From the NCBI RefSeq assembly GCF_033807575.1, contig NC_084711.1:12524001-12588000 (forward strand): a stretch of DNA of 64,000 nucleotides, in the 5' to 3' direction. A program made the position numbers and the translations under genes. The DNA is from Cydia pomonella (lineage: Eukaryota; Arthropoda; Insecta; Lepidoptera; Tortricidae). Shown piece by piece: positions 11,718 to 22,274 of this stretch. Under the pieces are notes generated by a model that was not told the origin of the DNA, searched no databases, and was given only the letters and a program-made list of their open reading frames with translations. Numbering within the stretch: the first letter of the stretch is position 1; each line of letters starts with the position of its first letter.

Positions 11718-12222
11718 TTTAGGGTTCCGTAGCCAAATGGCAAAAACCGGAACCCTTATGGATTCGTCATGTCTGTGTCTGTCCGTCCGTAAGTATGTCA
11801 CAGCCACTTTTTTCCGTAACTATAAGAACTATACTGTTGAAACTTGGTAAGTAGATGTATTCCGTGAACCGCATTAAGATTTTCACACAAAAATAGAAAA
11901 AAAAAACAAAAAATTTTGGGGGTTCCCCATACTTAGAACTGAAACTAAAAAAATTTTTTTTCATCAAACCCATACGTTGTGGGTGACCTATGGATAGGTC
12001 TTCAAAAATGATATTGAGGTTATTAATAATAAAATGTGTGCCCCCTCCCCCCTGTAACTTCTAAAATTAGAGAATGATAAAACTAAAAAAAAATATATGA
12101 TGTACATTACCATGCAAAATTCCACTGACAATTGGTTTGAACGAGGTTTTTTTAATACGTCATAAATGGTACGGAACCCTTTATGGGCGAGTCCGACTCG
12201 CACTTGGCCGCTTTTTTTTTTA
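11718..12222 (-). repeat. GGGTTCCGTA-family dispersed repeat, copy 4 (inverted, complete)
   Basis: The plus strand starts AGGGTTCCGTAGCCAAATGG and GTGTCTGTCCGTCCGTAAG. It ends GGTACGGAACCCTTTATGGG and GAGTCCGACTCGCACTTGGC. Both ends are present, and the body matches the plus-strand copy at 5342-5790, so it is an inverted copy of about 505 bp from the same subfamily. Confidence 0.85.
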
Positions 12223-13948
12223 AATTATGTTTATGTTTATTATATTTTTGTAGGCAAGTTCAGTTATTCTTGCATGTTTATACTATATTCATTGAATCGC
12301 GTTAGCTTACGTTATCAAAAGTATCCCTAGACTCACTAGCAAAGAAAAAGCAGCAGAAAGTTTGCTACCATACAAAAATGGTGTATCCCTGATTTTTGTA
12401 TACTTATGTAACTTTTTTGCTGCGTTACCGTACAAAATGAACTTTTATTTGATCGAGTTGTTAATTTTAATGTGTTAATTAAATACTTATGGATCTTACA
12501 ATGCCCGTGTAAACAGAAAAGTACAAAAATCAACATTGTTTTTGAAAAATCGATTTTTTTGTGCTAGGGAACCTAGGGACACGAAATCAGTGTTTTAAAA
12601 GTTGATTCACCCAAACACGAGGTAAAAAATTTAAAATATATATTTTGGTCTTAGTAAAAGTGCCTCCCTAAGTTTAAAATTGAATATTTCAATGCACCTT
12701 TAAGAGTCGTGAGTTTCTAAGTGCAAATTACATTCAGCCCTCACTTACGTAGCTATAAGTACCTACATAAAAGTGGTTCTAATACCGCCAAACAGGAATG
12801 TTAGGAAAAAAAAGTTGCAACGTTAGAAGTATCTAAGCAAGTCGGGTGCAGTGGCCAGCCAGTGCCAGTGACCTGGAGCGCTCCGTAGCGAGCGCTACGA
12901 GCTTGCTACGAGTAGCCCCGCCGTAAATTATGCAATTACAAATGAGCTTTCTTGGTTACTGTGATTATTACGTTGCGATATTCGAAGTAGTAATGCGTAC
13001 ATGTAAGAATATATGAAGTTTTATGAATCTCTATATTTAAATTTAATAAAAGATTTATTTAAGTAAAGTGAATTTCAATATTTACGTCCTTTAAGCTTAC
13101 TTAATCATTTTTGAAATTATTTTTTTAACATTAGACTCTTGTAGTTAAGATTTTGTGGTACATTTGCTTACTTTCACCTTATCGCAATATTAAATATTCG
13201 AAAGGCAGTATTATCTCTCTTCCCCTCTTTCAGGTCCTGTGACGCATAGTTTTGGGAATCCCAACTCTGACTCAAAGCTGACTCATCATTCATCAACTGA
13301 ATTTTCATTCCGTACTTATAATGTCAATTCCAAATCAACCATAAATAATAACGATGTTATGTTATAATACAATTAATAATTATAGAAATAAATAATATCA
13401 AAACAATATCGGTATCTACGAATTATTGAGATCCCTGTATATGTTAGTATAATTTATGTTCTCTACGGTTTACGTGATTTAAATAATTCTCTGGAATAAC
13501 ATACATTATTTTTACACAGTATGTAGAGGGTACACTAACCTTTAAGCACACCATCAAAAATACCTCACCGCCGTACAGATAAATGTCCTAATAATACAAT
13601 ACATAAATTCAAATACATAATGAGAGGTCCACATTAGTAATTTTGATAAGATGTGCGCCGTTTGCGATTCAGTGACCGCACGTAGTAGCCACTGGGCGCA
13701 AGGATTTTGCATTTAAATCAGAATAAGCAAGTAGTTTTTTACGATTCTGCCTAAAACAGCATGCTCAAAAGCAACGTATTTATTTATTTAATTATACGTA
13801 TTTTTTTATTGAAATGCAGATTATTGACGCAATTGTCTTCCAATTGTCTTCGACTTGGCGTTCGCATACTTTATGTGCGGGGCGAAAACTATTTAACATT
13901 ATTAGGAATAGAATATATTTAACAATGATATCTTGTTAATATAATGAT
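12223..13948. other. unassigned AT-rich sequence
   Basis: About 1.7 kb without a recognised gene. At 12880-12918 a local imperfect palindrome built from CGCTCCGTAGCGAGCGCTACG sits in a small GC-rich spot. Nothing else stands out. Confidence 0.35.
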
Positions 13949-14321
13949 AAGAGTCCGCAGCAAGTTCGGCCGCATTTCACCTTCCCATACAAATGGAGTT
14001 TCGTTTTCATTTTAAAATTACGTATTAAATTGTAATGAAACTTTGCACATACAATGACATGAGGTATATCTATGCCTGTCATTAGTTTATATAGCTCCAG
14101 AATATAAAATAAACCAAATAAAGCAAAAACAAGTTTTGTATGGAAAACTTAAATTCGCTGTATCTTTTAACTATGGTTTATGAAGCTACATAAACTAATT
14201 ACCTTAGTTACCGTATCTTATTGTAAGTACAAAGTTTCAGAGCAATCTAGCTAGTTGTTAAAAAATGAGAGCGTAATTACGTTTGTATGGCTATGGAGGA
14301 CCGAGCTTGCTGCAGACTCTT
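13949..14321. mobile_element. 373-bp non-autonomous TIR element
   Basis: The ends form a TIR of about 21 bp: AAGAGTCCGCAGCAAGTTCGG on the left and CCGAGCTTGCTGCAGACTCTT on the right, with two mismatches. Subterminal CCCATACAAA and TTTGTATGG also face each other. The ends are next to TA-rich flanks, so the target duplication cannot be fixed. There is no open reading frame of note. The superfamily is undetermined. Confidence 0.75.
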
Positions 14322-15583
14322 AAATACCTACCATCCCTAATCTCTCGCTCGTCCGCTCAATGAGGAATGACGCTCAGAAAATGCCAATTTCATAAAATAG
14401 TGACACGACCTAGAATGAAACCGAAAGCCTGTATTCCTCATAAATCGTTTATAGGAAAAGAGTTGAAACTGCATTGGAAAATATGGAAAATCATACGCAT
14501 TCTAACCACTAGGTATATATAGTTGTTTGATTTGCTGTGGAAAGTGCAAGTGAAATCACACAGTTGAGTGAAACCGAGTGACTACGTGGAATTGCATAGC
14601 TCGGTAAATGAAACTATCCGGAAAACCCTGCAGCCTTACATTAAGCTGCGGAATTACAGCCTGCCACCTCACCTTATTAGATGATTAATTGCACAACGGG
14701 TGACGCCCCGTAGGTTTACAAATTATGGTCGTCTGTACAAAGTTTAGATTGTTCACATCCTACATGGATATTTTGTCTTTGCTTGCGCTTTAAATTACAT
14801 TTATAATATAAGGTGTACCTATGGATCGACCCGCGTGGGCTTTCGTCTGTGTTATTTCCTCTCCTTTCCCCCAGCGCAGCGGCTGGATTAGAAAATTTGT
14901 TTCTCGTCCCTAGAATTTAAGCGTTTTACCGGTTAACTAGTTTAGCTATATTTCACGCGTCAAATGATGGATTAATTTAAAAAATAATTGAGGAAATATG
15001 TTTTGACCCTATTTTTATTTTTACTTAATCATCATTGGACGCGCAAGGTTTTCACTTTACGAATACAATTCATAAGCACTTTAACATTTTAGTGCGGAAT
15101 ATCGATGACATAATAAGTATTTTTACAAAATGTCGTAGGCATTATTCGTTTTGACTAAATTATTTGTTGCTAACCGAGAAGTAGTCAACTAGAGTTCGAA
15201 CTAACTTACCCTGTTATTTTTCATTGAACCTCGAACGCATGTAGTTACACAATAATAACGAGTTATTACACCGGCTATCTTTATCACAATTTATTGGCTT
15301 AACGTAAACGCAGGTGAACCGAGGTTATTAATGTTAATGGAATTACGTCGTGCGGCAATTGAGTGCGGCAGAGAGCGGGCAGTTTTTGCCGCGCTCCTTG
15401 CATACAGATGCGGCAGCGCGGTGCAACGTGCAAGCGACCCGGTTGACGACCCTCCCCGGCGGTTGACCTCTGCTGTGCCCTGCTAGCTGGGATCAACCAC
15501 TTTTCTGCTACATCTCGCAATTTGTTACATTTTCTACGCTCTTGGCGGAATTTTCCTGGGTTACAATAATTGACGAGATTGAG
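14322..15583. other. unassigned sequence
   Basis: AT-rich overall, with a GC-rich block at 15350-15490 that keeps a 97-codon minus-strand frame open. The frame has no recognisable domain. Confidence 0.35.
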
Positions 15584-15648
15584 AGGTGCCACAGGTTCAG
15601 AGAGCGGTGTTTTTGAAAAATCGTACCGCTTTTTAGATCACAATACCG
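15584..15648 (+). repeat. 62-bp dispersed segment, copy A
   Basis: AGGTGCCACAGGTTCAGAGAG, AAAAATCGTACCGCTTTTTAG and ATCACAATAC match 16651-16713 with a few differences. The direct orientation about 1.07 kb apart suggests either a dispersed repeat or a local duplication. A 71-codon frame starting at 15570 runs through it and is not recognised. Confidence 0.6.
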
Positions 15649-16650
15649 GTTGCCAAAAATTTAATGAGATGATTTTCTCTAATGACTTCATGGATTCGAA
15701 TATTGATTTTTTTGATATTCGCTCGATAGAAAAAATCACGAACTTAGGCCTAAATTTTGACAATGCACAAAAGCTTAAAATATGAAAATTGCTTTTACAA
15801 ATGCGCAATGGCGGAGGCCGGATTCCGTTTATAATTTATATATGTATATGTGACTAAAATAAAAGTTGAAAAAAAAATGGTTTAAAAAATGCAAGCAAAT
15901 GCCACAGCGATCAAATGCTAAAATACCTATCCAATAGCCAAAACTCATATATTGATAACTAATTATGTGCCTAACTGGGGAACAAATCAAACTATTACAT
16001 ATATTGAATTGTGTGGGCTTGGTCACTTTTTCTTTAGTATATGCCAAATATTTCAGTTTATCGTTCTGTACCTATAAATATTTCACTTACTTAGTTCTAT
16101 CAAAAGCCAAACCAAACGTTGTTATAAATAAATCAGTTCATAAAAACATTTCACGTGTAGGTAGGTATTTATAAGCAGAAGAGCTTATTATAACTCAACA
16201 GCGACCACTTTGTAAAAGTTTTCCGAAACTTCTGCTTTGGAAACTGCGAAGCCATCGGGAATTTGAGTAGGTACCTACATTTTGTGGGTATTGAAATCAG
16301 TGTCGATTGTGTTTTGTCCTTTTCACTCGTAGGTGTAATAGAGGATAGGAGTTATCATTGAATAGTGGGTATAAGTGTAAATGGTGATACGGACGCTCGG
16401 GCGGGCGGGGCGTCGGCCGCGGCCAAGGCCCGCGCGGTCAGGGCCGTTCTAACTAGCTGAGCTAACTTAGAAACTTGTATCCTATCGTGATGCTATAGAA
16501 TTTATTATATTGAATAATGTTATATGTTAGTAGGAGGTATCATATCAAGCTGGCGCGAGTGCTACAGCGCTGAGCATTGAAGCTACCTACTTAAATCTTA
16601 TCGTGTTAAAACAATTTTACTAAATGCAAGTTTATAAATATACACATCAA
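15649..16650. other. unassigned sequence with GC spot
   Basis: Mostly AT-rich. A very GC-rich spot lies at 16389-16450 (GGGCGGGCGGGGCGTCGGCC). No gene recognised. Confidence 0.35.
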
Positions 16651-16713
16651 GGTGCCGTAGGTTCAGAAAGCAGATTTTTTAAAAATCGTACCGCTTTTTT
16701 AGATAACAATACG
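16651..16713 (+). repeat. 62-bp dispersed segment, copy B
   Basis: AGGTGCCGTAGGTTCAGAAAG and AAAAATCGTACCGCTTTTTTAG repeat the segment at 15584-15648. Confidence 0.6.
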
Positions 16714-16859
16714 ATTATAACAACTAGATACAGGTTGAGTGAGCGATTGTCAGGGTCAGCAGTTAGTTATTTATGTTTAAATTAATGAACCCTAGTTGAT
16801 CATGAATATCCCTTGAGTTTTGGACATATACCTTTAACGGTGCAATGAAAATTTATTGG

Positions 16860-17012
16860 TCACGAGGATGTACGTATCGAGGCTCACCGTTTCGAGCACA
16901 ATTTCGACCATATAAGAAAAAATATGTCTTATAGTTTCCGAGTAAAATGGCTGTGACAGACGGACGGACGAATATGACGAAACTATTCCGTTTTTACCAT
17001 TACGGAACCCTA
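16860..17012 (+). repeat. GGGTTCCGTA-family dispersed repeat, 3' fragment
   Basis: Only the tail is recognisable: GACAGACGGACGGACGAATA, GACGAAACTATTCCGTTTTT and TTACGGAACCCTAATAAA. It is a 5'-truncated copy. Confidence 0.65.
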
Positions 17013-17307
17013 ATAAATACGAATCACTCAAATGGTAAAACGTTTAATACTAAAACTGTTACTTTAGAACAGCATAAGTGCTCTCAATTGGTAGTGGAAT
17101 ATCCGTTCATTACCTGACATCCTGTATATACATAATCCGCAAAACTGGTTCGACGTTTATGACAAATTAATCAGTTAGGGCGCTTAGGGCGTGCATTCCA
17201 TAATCTTTCATTAATGTCATTATGTATTAGTCGTATAATAGAGAAATAAGAAGTAATATAGTGCTCACTCCATACATCAGTTTTGGTACCGAAATGCTTA
17301 TTGATTG
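17013..17307. other. flank with a diverged partial copy of the palindrome arm
   Basis: At 17238-17296 the order AGAGAAATAAGAAGTAATAT ... TTTTGGTACCGAAAT resembles the palindrome-arm segment AGAGAAATAAAAAGTAATAG ... TTTTGGTACCAAAAT at 17350-17390. A diverged tandem piece of the arm therefore precedes the palindrome. Confidence 0.5.
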
Positions 17308-17783
17308 TGTTGATGTTGTACAAATCCGACGTTTGTAGATACAACCATAGAGAAATAAAAAGTAATAGATTGCTGTTTTGGTACCAAAATTATTATTATA
17401 TTCGCAGTCGACATCTAGCATCGAGTAGCGGAACTCTCAGTACTGCTACTCGACAATAGATATCGCGGCAAACAAAAAGTCTAATGCTCAACGATTTTCC
17501 GCTAATATTTTATTTTATTTATTTATTTATAACCAGAGTAACCGGAACTCTATTTTCAACTCCTACACTTAGTCTGGTTATAATATTAGCTGAAAATCGT
17601 TGAGCATTAGACTTTTTGTTTGCCGCGATATCTATTGTCGAGTAGCAGTACTGAGAGTTCCACTACTTGATGCTAGATGACGACTGCGAATATAATAATA
17701 ATTTTGGTACCAAAACAGCAATCTATTACTTTTTATTTCTCTATGGTTGTATCTACAAACGTCGGATTTGTACAACTTCAACA
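17308..17783. repeat. 476-bp near-perfect palindrome
   Basis: Arms 17308-17509 and 17582-17783 (202 bp each) are reverse complements with about five mismatches, around a 72-bp AT-rich spacer. Landmarks in the arms are GTACAAATCCGACGTTTG, TTTTGGTACCAAAATTATTA and CGGCAAACAAAAAGTCTAAT. The right arm ends in TACAACTTCAACA, which looks like the degenerate left end of the adjoining mariner-like MITE. The inverted duplication therefore probably included the MITE tip. Similar 'proteins' on opposite strands at 17227-17421 and 17667-17981 are only this palindrome translated twice. Confidence 0.85.
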
Positions 17784-17940
17784 GTAGCGGATGAAACAAC
17801 GCGCCATAAGTATCTGATATCCGTGATAACTTTTCTAAATATAGATACATTTCTAAAATTCACGTTCAAAAGTATATCTTTTACAGTCTTAATTGTTCTA
17901 TATATAAAGACATCACTTTTGTTAACCCTTATCTTATCTT

Positions 17941-18371
17941 ATGATTTTCGGGGGCCCTTGCGGATACACTTCGACCCATAGAGATCTTTTGTGTAGTTGC
18001 CTCCTTCGGAAAGATCAGTCAGCTACTCAAGAGCTTGTTTGACCATCTCCATGTGCCGGATGATGGACCTCATGGATAGCCTTTTGAATTCCTTTGGTTC
18101 CAGATAGCCTGCTCCAAAATCCTTCATTCTTTGCCTGGCGAGGGCGTGACATTCACACACTAGGTGTATTACTGTCTCTTCCTCTTAGCCACACAATTGA
18201 CAATCACTGTTGTCGGAGTGTCCCATCCTGGCCAAAACTCTTTTGATCCCGTAATGGCCCGTAGACACCCCTGTTATAATTTGGAGTGCTTGCTAAGTTT
18301 CCATAGCTTTTTGCTCCAACCGGAGTCTACTCCTTGTGTAAAGAGCTTTGAGCGTTTTAGCTTTAGCTAGC
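17941..18371 (-). mobile_element. 5'-truncated LINE insertion
   Basis: A non-LTR retrotransposon fragment lies inside the left end of the piggyBac-like MITE. Its 3' end, on the minus strand, has a short UTR and ATAAG-repeat tail (seen on the plus strand as CTTATCTTATCTTATG at 17939-17954). It is flanked by TTAACCCTT (17932-17940) and TTAACGCTT (18372-18380), a 9-bp target duplication with one mismatch. It is 5' truncated, so it inserted after the MITE. Confidence 0.8.
18023..18370 (-). pseudogene. LINE ORF C-terminal remnant (RNase H tail and zinc knuckle)
   Basis: A continuous minus-strand frame of 116 codons ends at a natural stop (18023-18025) and carries two internal stops. The visible order is a TGVSTGHYGIKRVLA segment, a zinc-knuckle CQLCG, an EEET segment, HLVCECHALARQRM, and a closing YLEP...RHMEMVKQALE. 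The pattern TGH...CxxC...EEET..HxxxxC..LARxR is typical of the RNase H-adjacent tail of arthropod LINEs (Jockey/R1-like groups). The reverse transcriptase and endonuclease domains are absent through 5' truncation at 18371. In its native element this tail would belong to the retrotransposition protein. Here it is dead. The LINE clade is uncertain. Confidence 0.8.
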
Positions 18372-18745
18372 TTAACGCTTTGAACGCCAAGAACACTTAA
18401 AGTCGTCGTTATTAGTCGTGCCCATAGCGCCAAGGACAACTATAGGTGTTAAGGCGGACGCTGTCAAAGTAAGCTTAACACTTTCGAGTAATTTTTACAT
18501 TAGCTCCCTTTCGCCCGGGATCTTGGCATTTCAGTGATTTTTGTGTTTATGACGTAAAGCGTTCAAAGGGTTAAGCCGTTACAGAATGACGCAATTTTGT
18601 AGTTGTAGTAGCACATGACCAAAAATGTACCAAAAGTTTCTTTCATCCATACTTTCCCAAATAGAGATTAATCTCTACAGTTCACATTAAGAAGTGTTTG
18701 CTAGAGTATATTTGGTCTGATCCGCTACTTTTGATAATGCCTGTA

Positions 18746-20566
18746 CATCACGATGGTATTGCGTTGTAAGTGGCAACTACCTATTGTGTATAAATTTAAT
18801 AGAAATGGGTAATATCTATCGTTACTACGATAAATAACAAATGGATATCGAGTATTTATATAACCTGCTCCACGCTGCAAGCAGCCTAAGTAATTACTCG
18901 ATAAGCCGCTTTATAATATTACAGCAATTAATGATAATAAGTGGATATAATGCAACATAGTTGTGAGACATGGAAAAAATCGCAAAGCACAAACTACACC
19001 CCATCAAAGCTCCCTCTGGGAATTCCTTTGGCATAGGAATAACGCTTTGTTTATCGTGTTAAAGCATATGTAGGTAGTAATGAAGCCTGCAGACGGAATT
19101 GTTGGCCGAGTGTAATCACCGTAGTGCATGTAACTGTAGGTGTGGGCACGCCGGTGCGGAAGCGGTGCGTTGGTCTCCTGTCTGGCCCCACACCCCGGCC
19201 GCGCCGTCTGCCCGCCACCCCGTGCAGACTGCACCCCCCCGGCTGCAATTCACTCTCACTAACCCACTGCAGCACAGTCAATCATGCATAACCTATCTAT
19301 CTAACTCGGGCCAGTTAAACGGTTCGCTTAGTTCAAAGTGGCTAGTCTAATTTTATTTCGTATCAATGCAATGTTTTGATTTTGTAAATATAAAATGATA
19401 TTTTAGTAAATATGCACGCGCAAAAACAAAAACCCAGATTACATCATATGCCAAAAGATCATGTACCGGAAAACAACTTACTCAATTCAATATCTGCATG
19501 ATATCTGGATTTCATAGTTGAAAGGTTAAAATCTAAATAAAAATAAGAATGTTCAATGCTTAAAATTTGATTTTTTGGTTCAGGAATGGTATCAGAAAAT
19601 TCAAATTAGTTTTCTTCCAAAACGAAGGTAAACATTTGTGTTGACTTTTATTAACAAAGCTACTTCCCCTGCCGCGCTGCACGCGAGAACGTGCTTTCAT
19701 AATGTTAAAAAATAAATCTCCGTCCCTCGTGTCCTCTCTCCCTCATTGAGAGCTAGCTGCTGAAAACACCTTTCATAATTTTTCGTCTCCATTTCCACGG
19801 GTTTTGTTCGCTTGTCACACGACGCATCACTCAAAAGCGTTGGCGCGTGTTCTTTTTATAATGTCTGCAAGTCGGTGGTGAAAGCGCCAGGGTTGCGGAG
19901 CAGGGTGCGCGGCGGGGGTCGGAACCCGAGGGGAAGTGCCCCCATGTCTAGACTGGGTCGGTAGTTTTCCGGGATTCAGCCGGCTTTGCCTGCAGTCTGC
20001 TCACCCACTCACTGCACTGTAGCTATACAATATCTCAATACATAGGTATGTACATAAAATCGTCTGAGGGCCCTCGTCGCTTTTGAAGCAATTTTGTGTT
20101 ACTTTTCTGTATGTAGCTATGCAAGTTTATAGCAACGGTGGCGGGCCGCAGCGTATGTCAGTAGGGATACCATGGCGCGATCAATAACTGGAATGCTACA
20201 TTGAGACGAGCTAATTGGATAGACCGTCTGAATATGGTTTATATCAAAGCAGTGAGTAGGTTGATAGTAAAGGATAGGGTAGTAGAGAGACACATTTATG
20301 CCCCTAATAAAGAAGAACATTCAAAGGGCAATATAATGACTTTGTAACCTGATTATTATTGTTCCACCTGGAAAAGTTCTAGGGTAACAGGTCATAGGAC
20401 ACCATATGATGGTTTCCTGGGATTTAGTTCTAGGTGAAACCTAAACAATCGATTCATAATGCACGCAAAGGCACCAGGAACAATGGACTGTTTCCTTCTA
20501 AGTAGCCTTTGTGATATCGAGCCTATATAAAAGCTAGTATGTGTACCTATACTGGCGTCTAGATAT
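18746..20566. other. unassigned sequence with two GC-rich patches
   Basis: GC-rich blocks at 19130-19270 and 19880-19990 stand in AT-rich DNA. Frames on both strands at 19004-19350 (76-83 codons) overlap each other and show no domain. No TIRs or tails noticed. Confidence 0.35.
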
Positions 20567-20607
20567 CATAGAATCGTACTATTTTCAATAAATAGTACGA
20601 TTCTATG
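20567..20607. repeat. perfect 17-bp inverted repeat (hairpin)
   Basis: CATAGAATCGTACTATT (20567-20583) and AATAGTACGATTCTATG (20591-20607) are exact complements around a 7-base loop, TTCAATA. No second copy in the window. Confidence 0.85.
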
Positions 20608-20630
20608 AAAAGTTAACACCAGCTGGCGTA

Positions 20631-20746
20631 TTATGGATGGCTTTACCCACGTGATAAAATAAGTGTCACTTTTTAAGACTACACGATTGAAAGAGACAGA
20701 CACTGTCTTTATCACGCTGTCACATGGACAAATACGACCATCATAT
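20631..20746. mobile_element. ATGATGG-ended MITE, copy 1
   Basis: It shares GTGATAAAATAAGTGTCACT, TTTTTAA and ACACGATTGAAAG with 27664-27775. It ends in CGACCATCATA opposite a degenerate TTATGGATGGC, giving short TIRs. It is non-coding. An 87-codon minus frame across it is spurious. Confidence 0.7.
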
Positions 20747-21779
20747 CCGTACAGCTTAAAAAAGGAAGTGGTGTATAAGCAGTGCAAGTCATCTTTATTA
20801 TAAAATGTGTTCCTGACAACCTCAGACATATGTTACATTTATTATATCAATTAAGTCATCATCTTTTTAAGTAAATTAGTGGTACTCGTACTTTCGATTA
20901 ATTTCTATGTATTGATAATTTTGTAATCGTCTAACAATTTAGTGTGTCGCTTGATAATAGTTCCGAACAAGAACAATTGCAAATTGTTATATGATTACAT
21001 AAAGCTCGTTTGACAAAAATGGAATAGAGCAGATTTTGGAAATCAAATGTAATTTTTGTATTATGCAAAGAAATCGCCGCCATATCTACTTATAATAATT
21101 CGTGGTCACCTAATTAATGCAAACGATCAGTTGGTAAAACAGGAACAGAGAAAGGGGGATGGGGGTTTCCGGAAGATGTCCTTCAACAAATATTAAGTCG
21201 GAATCAGATCAAGGTTCTGTGTGCAAAGTTTTTTCAGAAATCAGTATAGGTATGTCAGATGGATACTGGGGAGGAATTCGGATTCTGGCTCTCACGCATT
21301 AATTTCTCGTAACTATATACCTAATTTATAATTTCCTACGCGAGTACTTGAGTCCTTTAACTAGCAGGCCGATTTGAACATGCACTGACATGAGAATGAT
21401 ATTTGAATCATATATTTTGCTATCGTGCATCTTGCTCGCTCCAATACAATTTGAATACCTACATGTACCGACAAGTACGAGTGAAATGCACGATAACCTT
21501 CGAATTGGCCTGTTAGTTTTTGATGACTAGAAAACATTGTTAAACCGGTCTAATCGCAACAGATAGTTTAATAGTCTCGGTTAAAAAGGCCAGATTGAAA
21601 TTGCTTTTGTAAAACTAGTGCCTACTTCTTCAGAACATTTAGCATTAGTTGCGTTCTCACGCGTCGTCTATACTTGAAGTCACGCAAGATGTATGGAATC
21701 GCGCGCGAGAACTCAACTCATGCTAGCCGGTCTGGATTTGGGTAATCAAAATTAAGAAAATGACCCAATCATCATATAT
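20747..21779. other. unassigned AT-rich sequence
   Basis: About 1 kb with no recognised gene or repeat. Confidence 0.4.
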
Positions 21780-22190
21780 TTAAGAGTTCGACTCTTGTCG
21801 GTGGAGCGATTTCCATTTGTGTCGGTCCTCTGCCTTCTCCTTGACAGCCTGATTCGACACGACGTTGGGTTTTTCCTTTACTTGATCTATGTAGGTTCTC
21901 CTTGGTCTCCCCCTCCGTCTCCTTGCCTCAACCCTCCCTTCAATTATGTTCTTGATATACACATTCATTGTGTATTCGTCGTGTCGTAGCAGGTGTCCAA
22001 GCATCTATCCTCTTCTATTTTTTTGGTTCTCAACAAACTCTTCCTCTCTCCTACCATGCGTAAAACCTCTTCATTTGTTTTCTTCTCCAATCTAACTGAC
22101 CTTTGCCATTCGCTTCCAGTACCACATCTCAAAAGCCTATCCCTTGCACTATCACGTTGCCTCATGAAAAAAGAAAATGACCTACGTACT
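21780..22190 (-). pseudogene. RTE-type LINE reverse-transcriptase C-terminal remnant
   Basis: Minus-strand coding is broken into at least three frames. In order there is FEMWYWKRMAKVS, then EKKTNEEVLRMVGER and SLLRT, then after a frameshift in an A-run at about 22015 MLGHLLRHDEYTM and RRRGRPRRTYIDQVKEK, with a final AEDRHKWKSLHRQ before a stop at 21780-21782. This succession (FEMWYWRRM, KTNEEVL, GHLLRHD, GRPRRTYID, DR.KW..L) is the C-terminal tail found after the reverse transcriptase of RTE-like LINEs of insects. The catalytic reverse transcriptase and endonuclease are missing. At least two frameshifts and in-frame stops make it non-functional. No 3' tail or target duplication was identified. 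Confidence 0.85.
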
Positions 22191-22274
22191 TAGTACTATC
22201 TAAAATAATTCATTTAGGTTCAAATTTATTACTTAACTATTAATTAGGTACTTACCTTAACATTGTTTTGTTTT

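Larger units (their letters stand above)
17932..18574. mobile_element. piggyBac-like MITE (TTAA-flanked), itself interrupted
   Basis: It sits inside the mariner-like MITE with TTAA at both borders (17932-17935 and 18571-18574). The right end GCGTTCAAAGGGTTAA mirrors TTAACGCTTTGAACGC at 18372-18387 with one mismatch. TTAA target and CCC/GGG tips are hallmarks of piggyBac-type elements. Without the nested LINE it is about 200 bp. The interior (18388-18558) is non-coding. Confidence 0.8.
17771..18745. mobile_element. mariner-like MITE, copy 1, split by nested insertions
   Basis: Two separated parts, 17771-17931 and 18575-18745, match the intact MITE at 41740-41965: AGTAGCGGATGAAACAACGC, AAGTATATCTTTTACAGTCT, then GTTACAGAATG and CCGCTACTTTTGAT. 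The right end ATGCCTGTA and left end TACAACTTCAACAGTAGCGG are degenerate TIRs with TA at the tips. The intact homologue reads CTTTTGTTAAGCTGTTACAG exactly where this copy is interrupted, which fixes the insertion site at TTAA. It is non-coding. Confidence 0.85.

Noticed and set aside
17227..17981. Two similar small proteins (DCEYNNNFGTKTAIYYFLFL...) on opposite strands, looking like a gene family
   Set aside because: They are translations of the two arms of one DNA palindrome (17308-17783) and stop where the symmetry stops. There is no independent coding evidence.
17932..18574. A single 643-bp piggyBac element carrying a LINE-like gene
   Set aside because: The 9-bp duplication TTAACCCTT/TTAACGCTT and the ATAAG tail show a separate LINE insertion into a MITE of about 200 bp.
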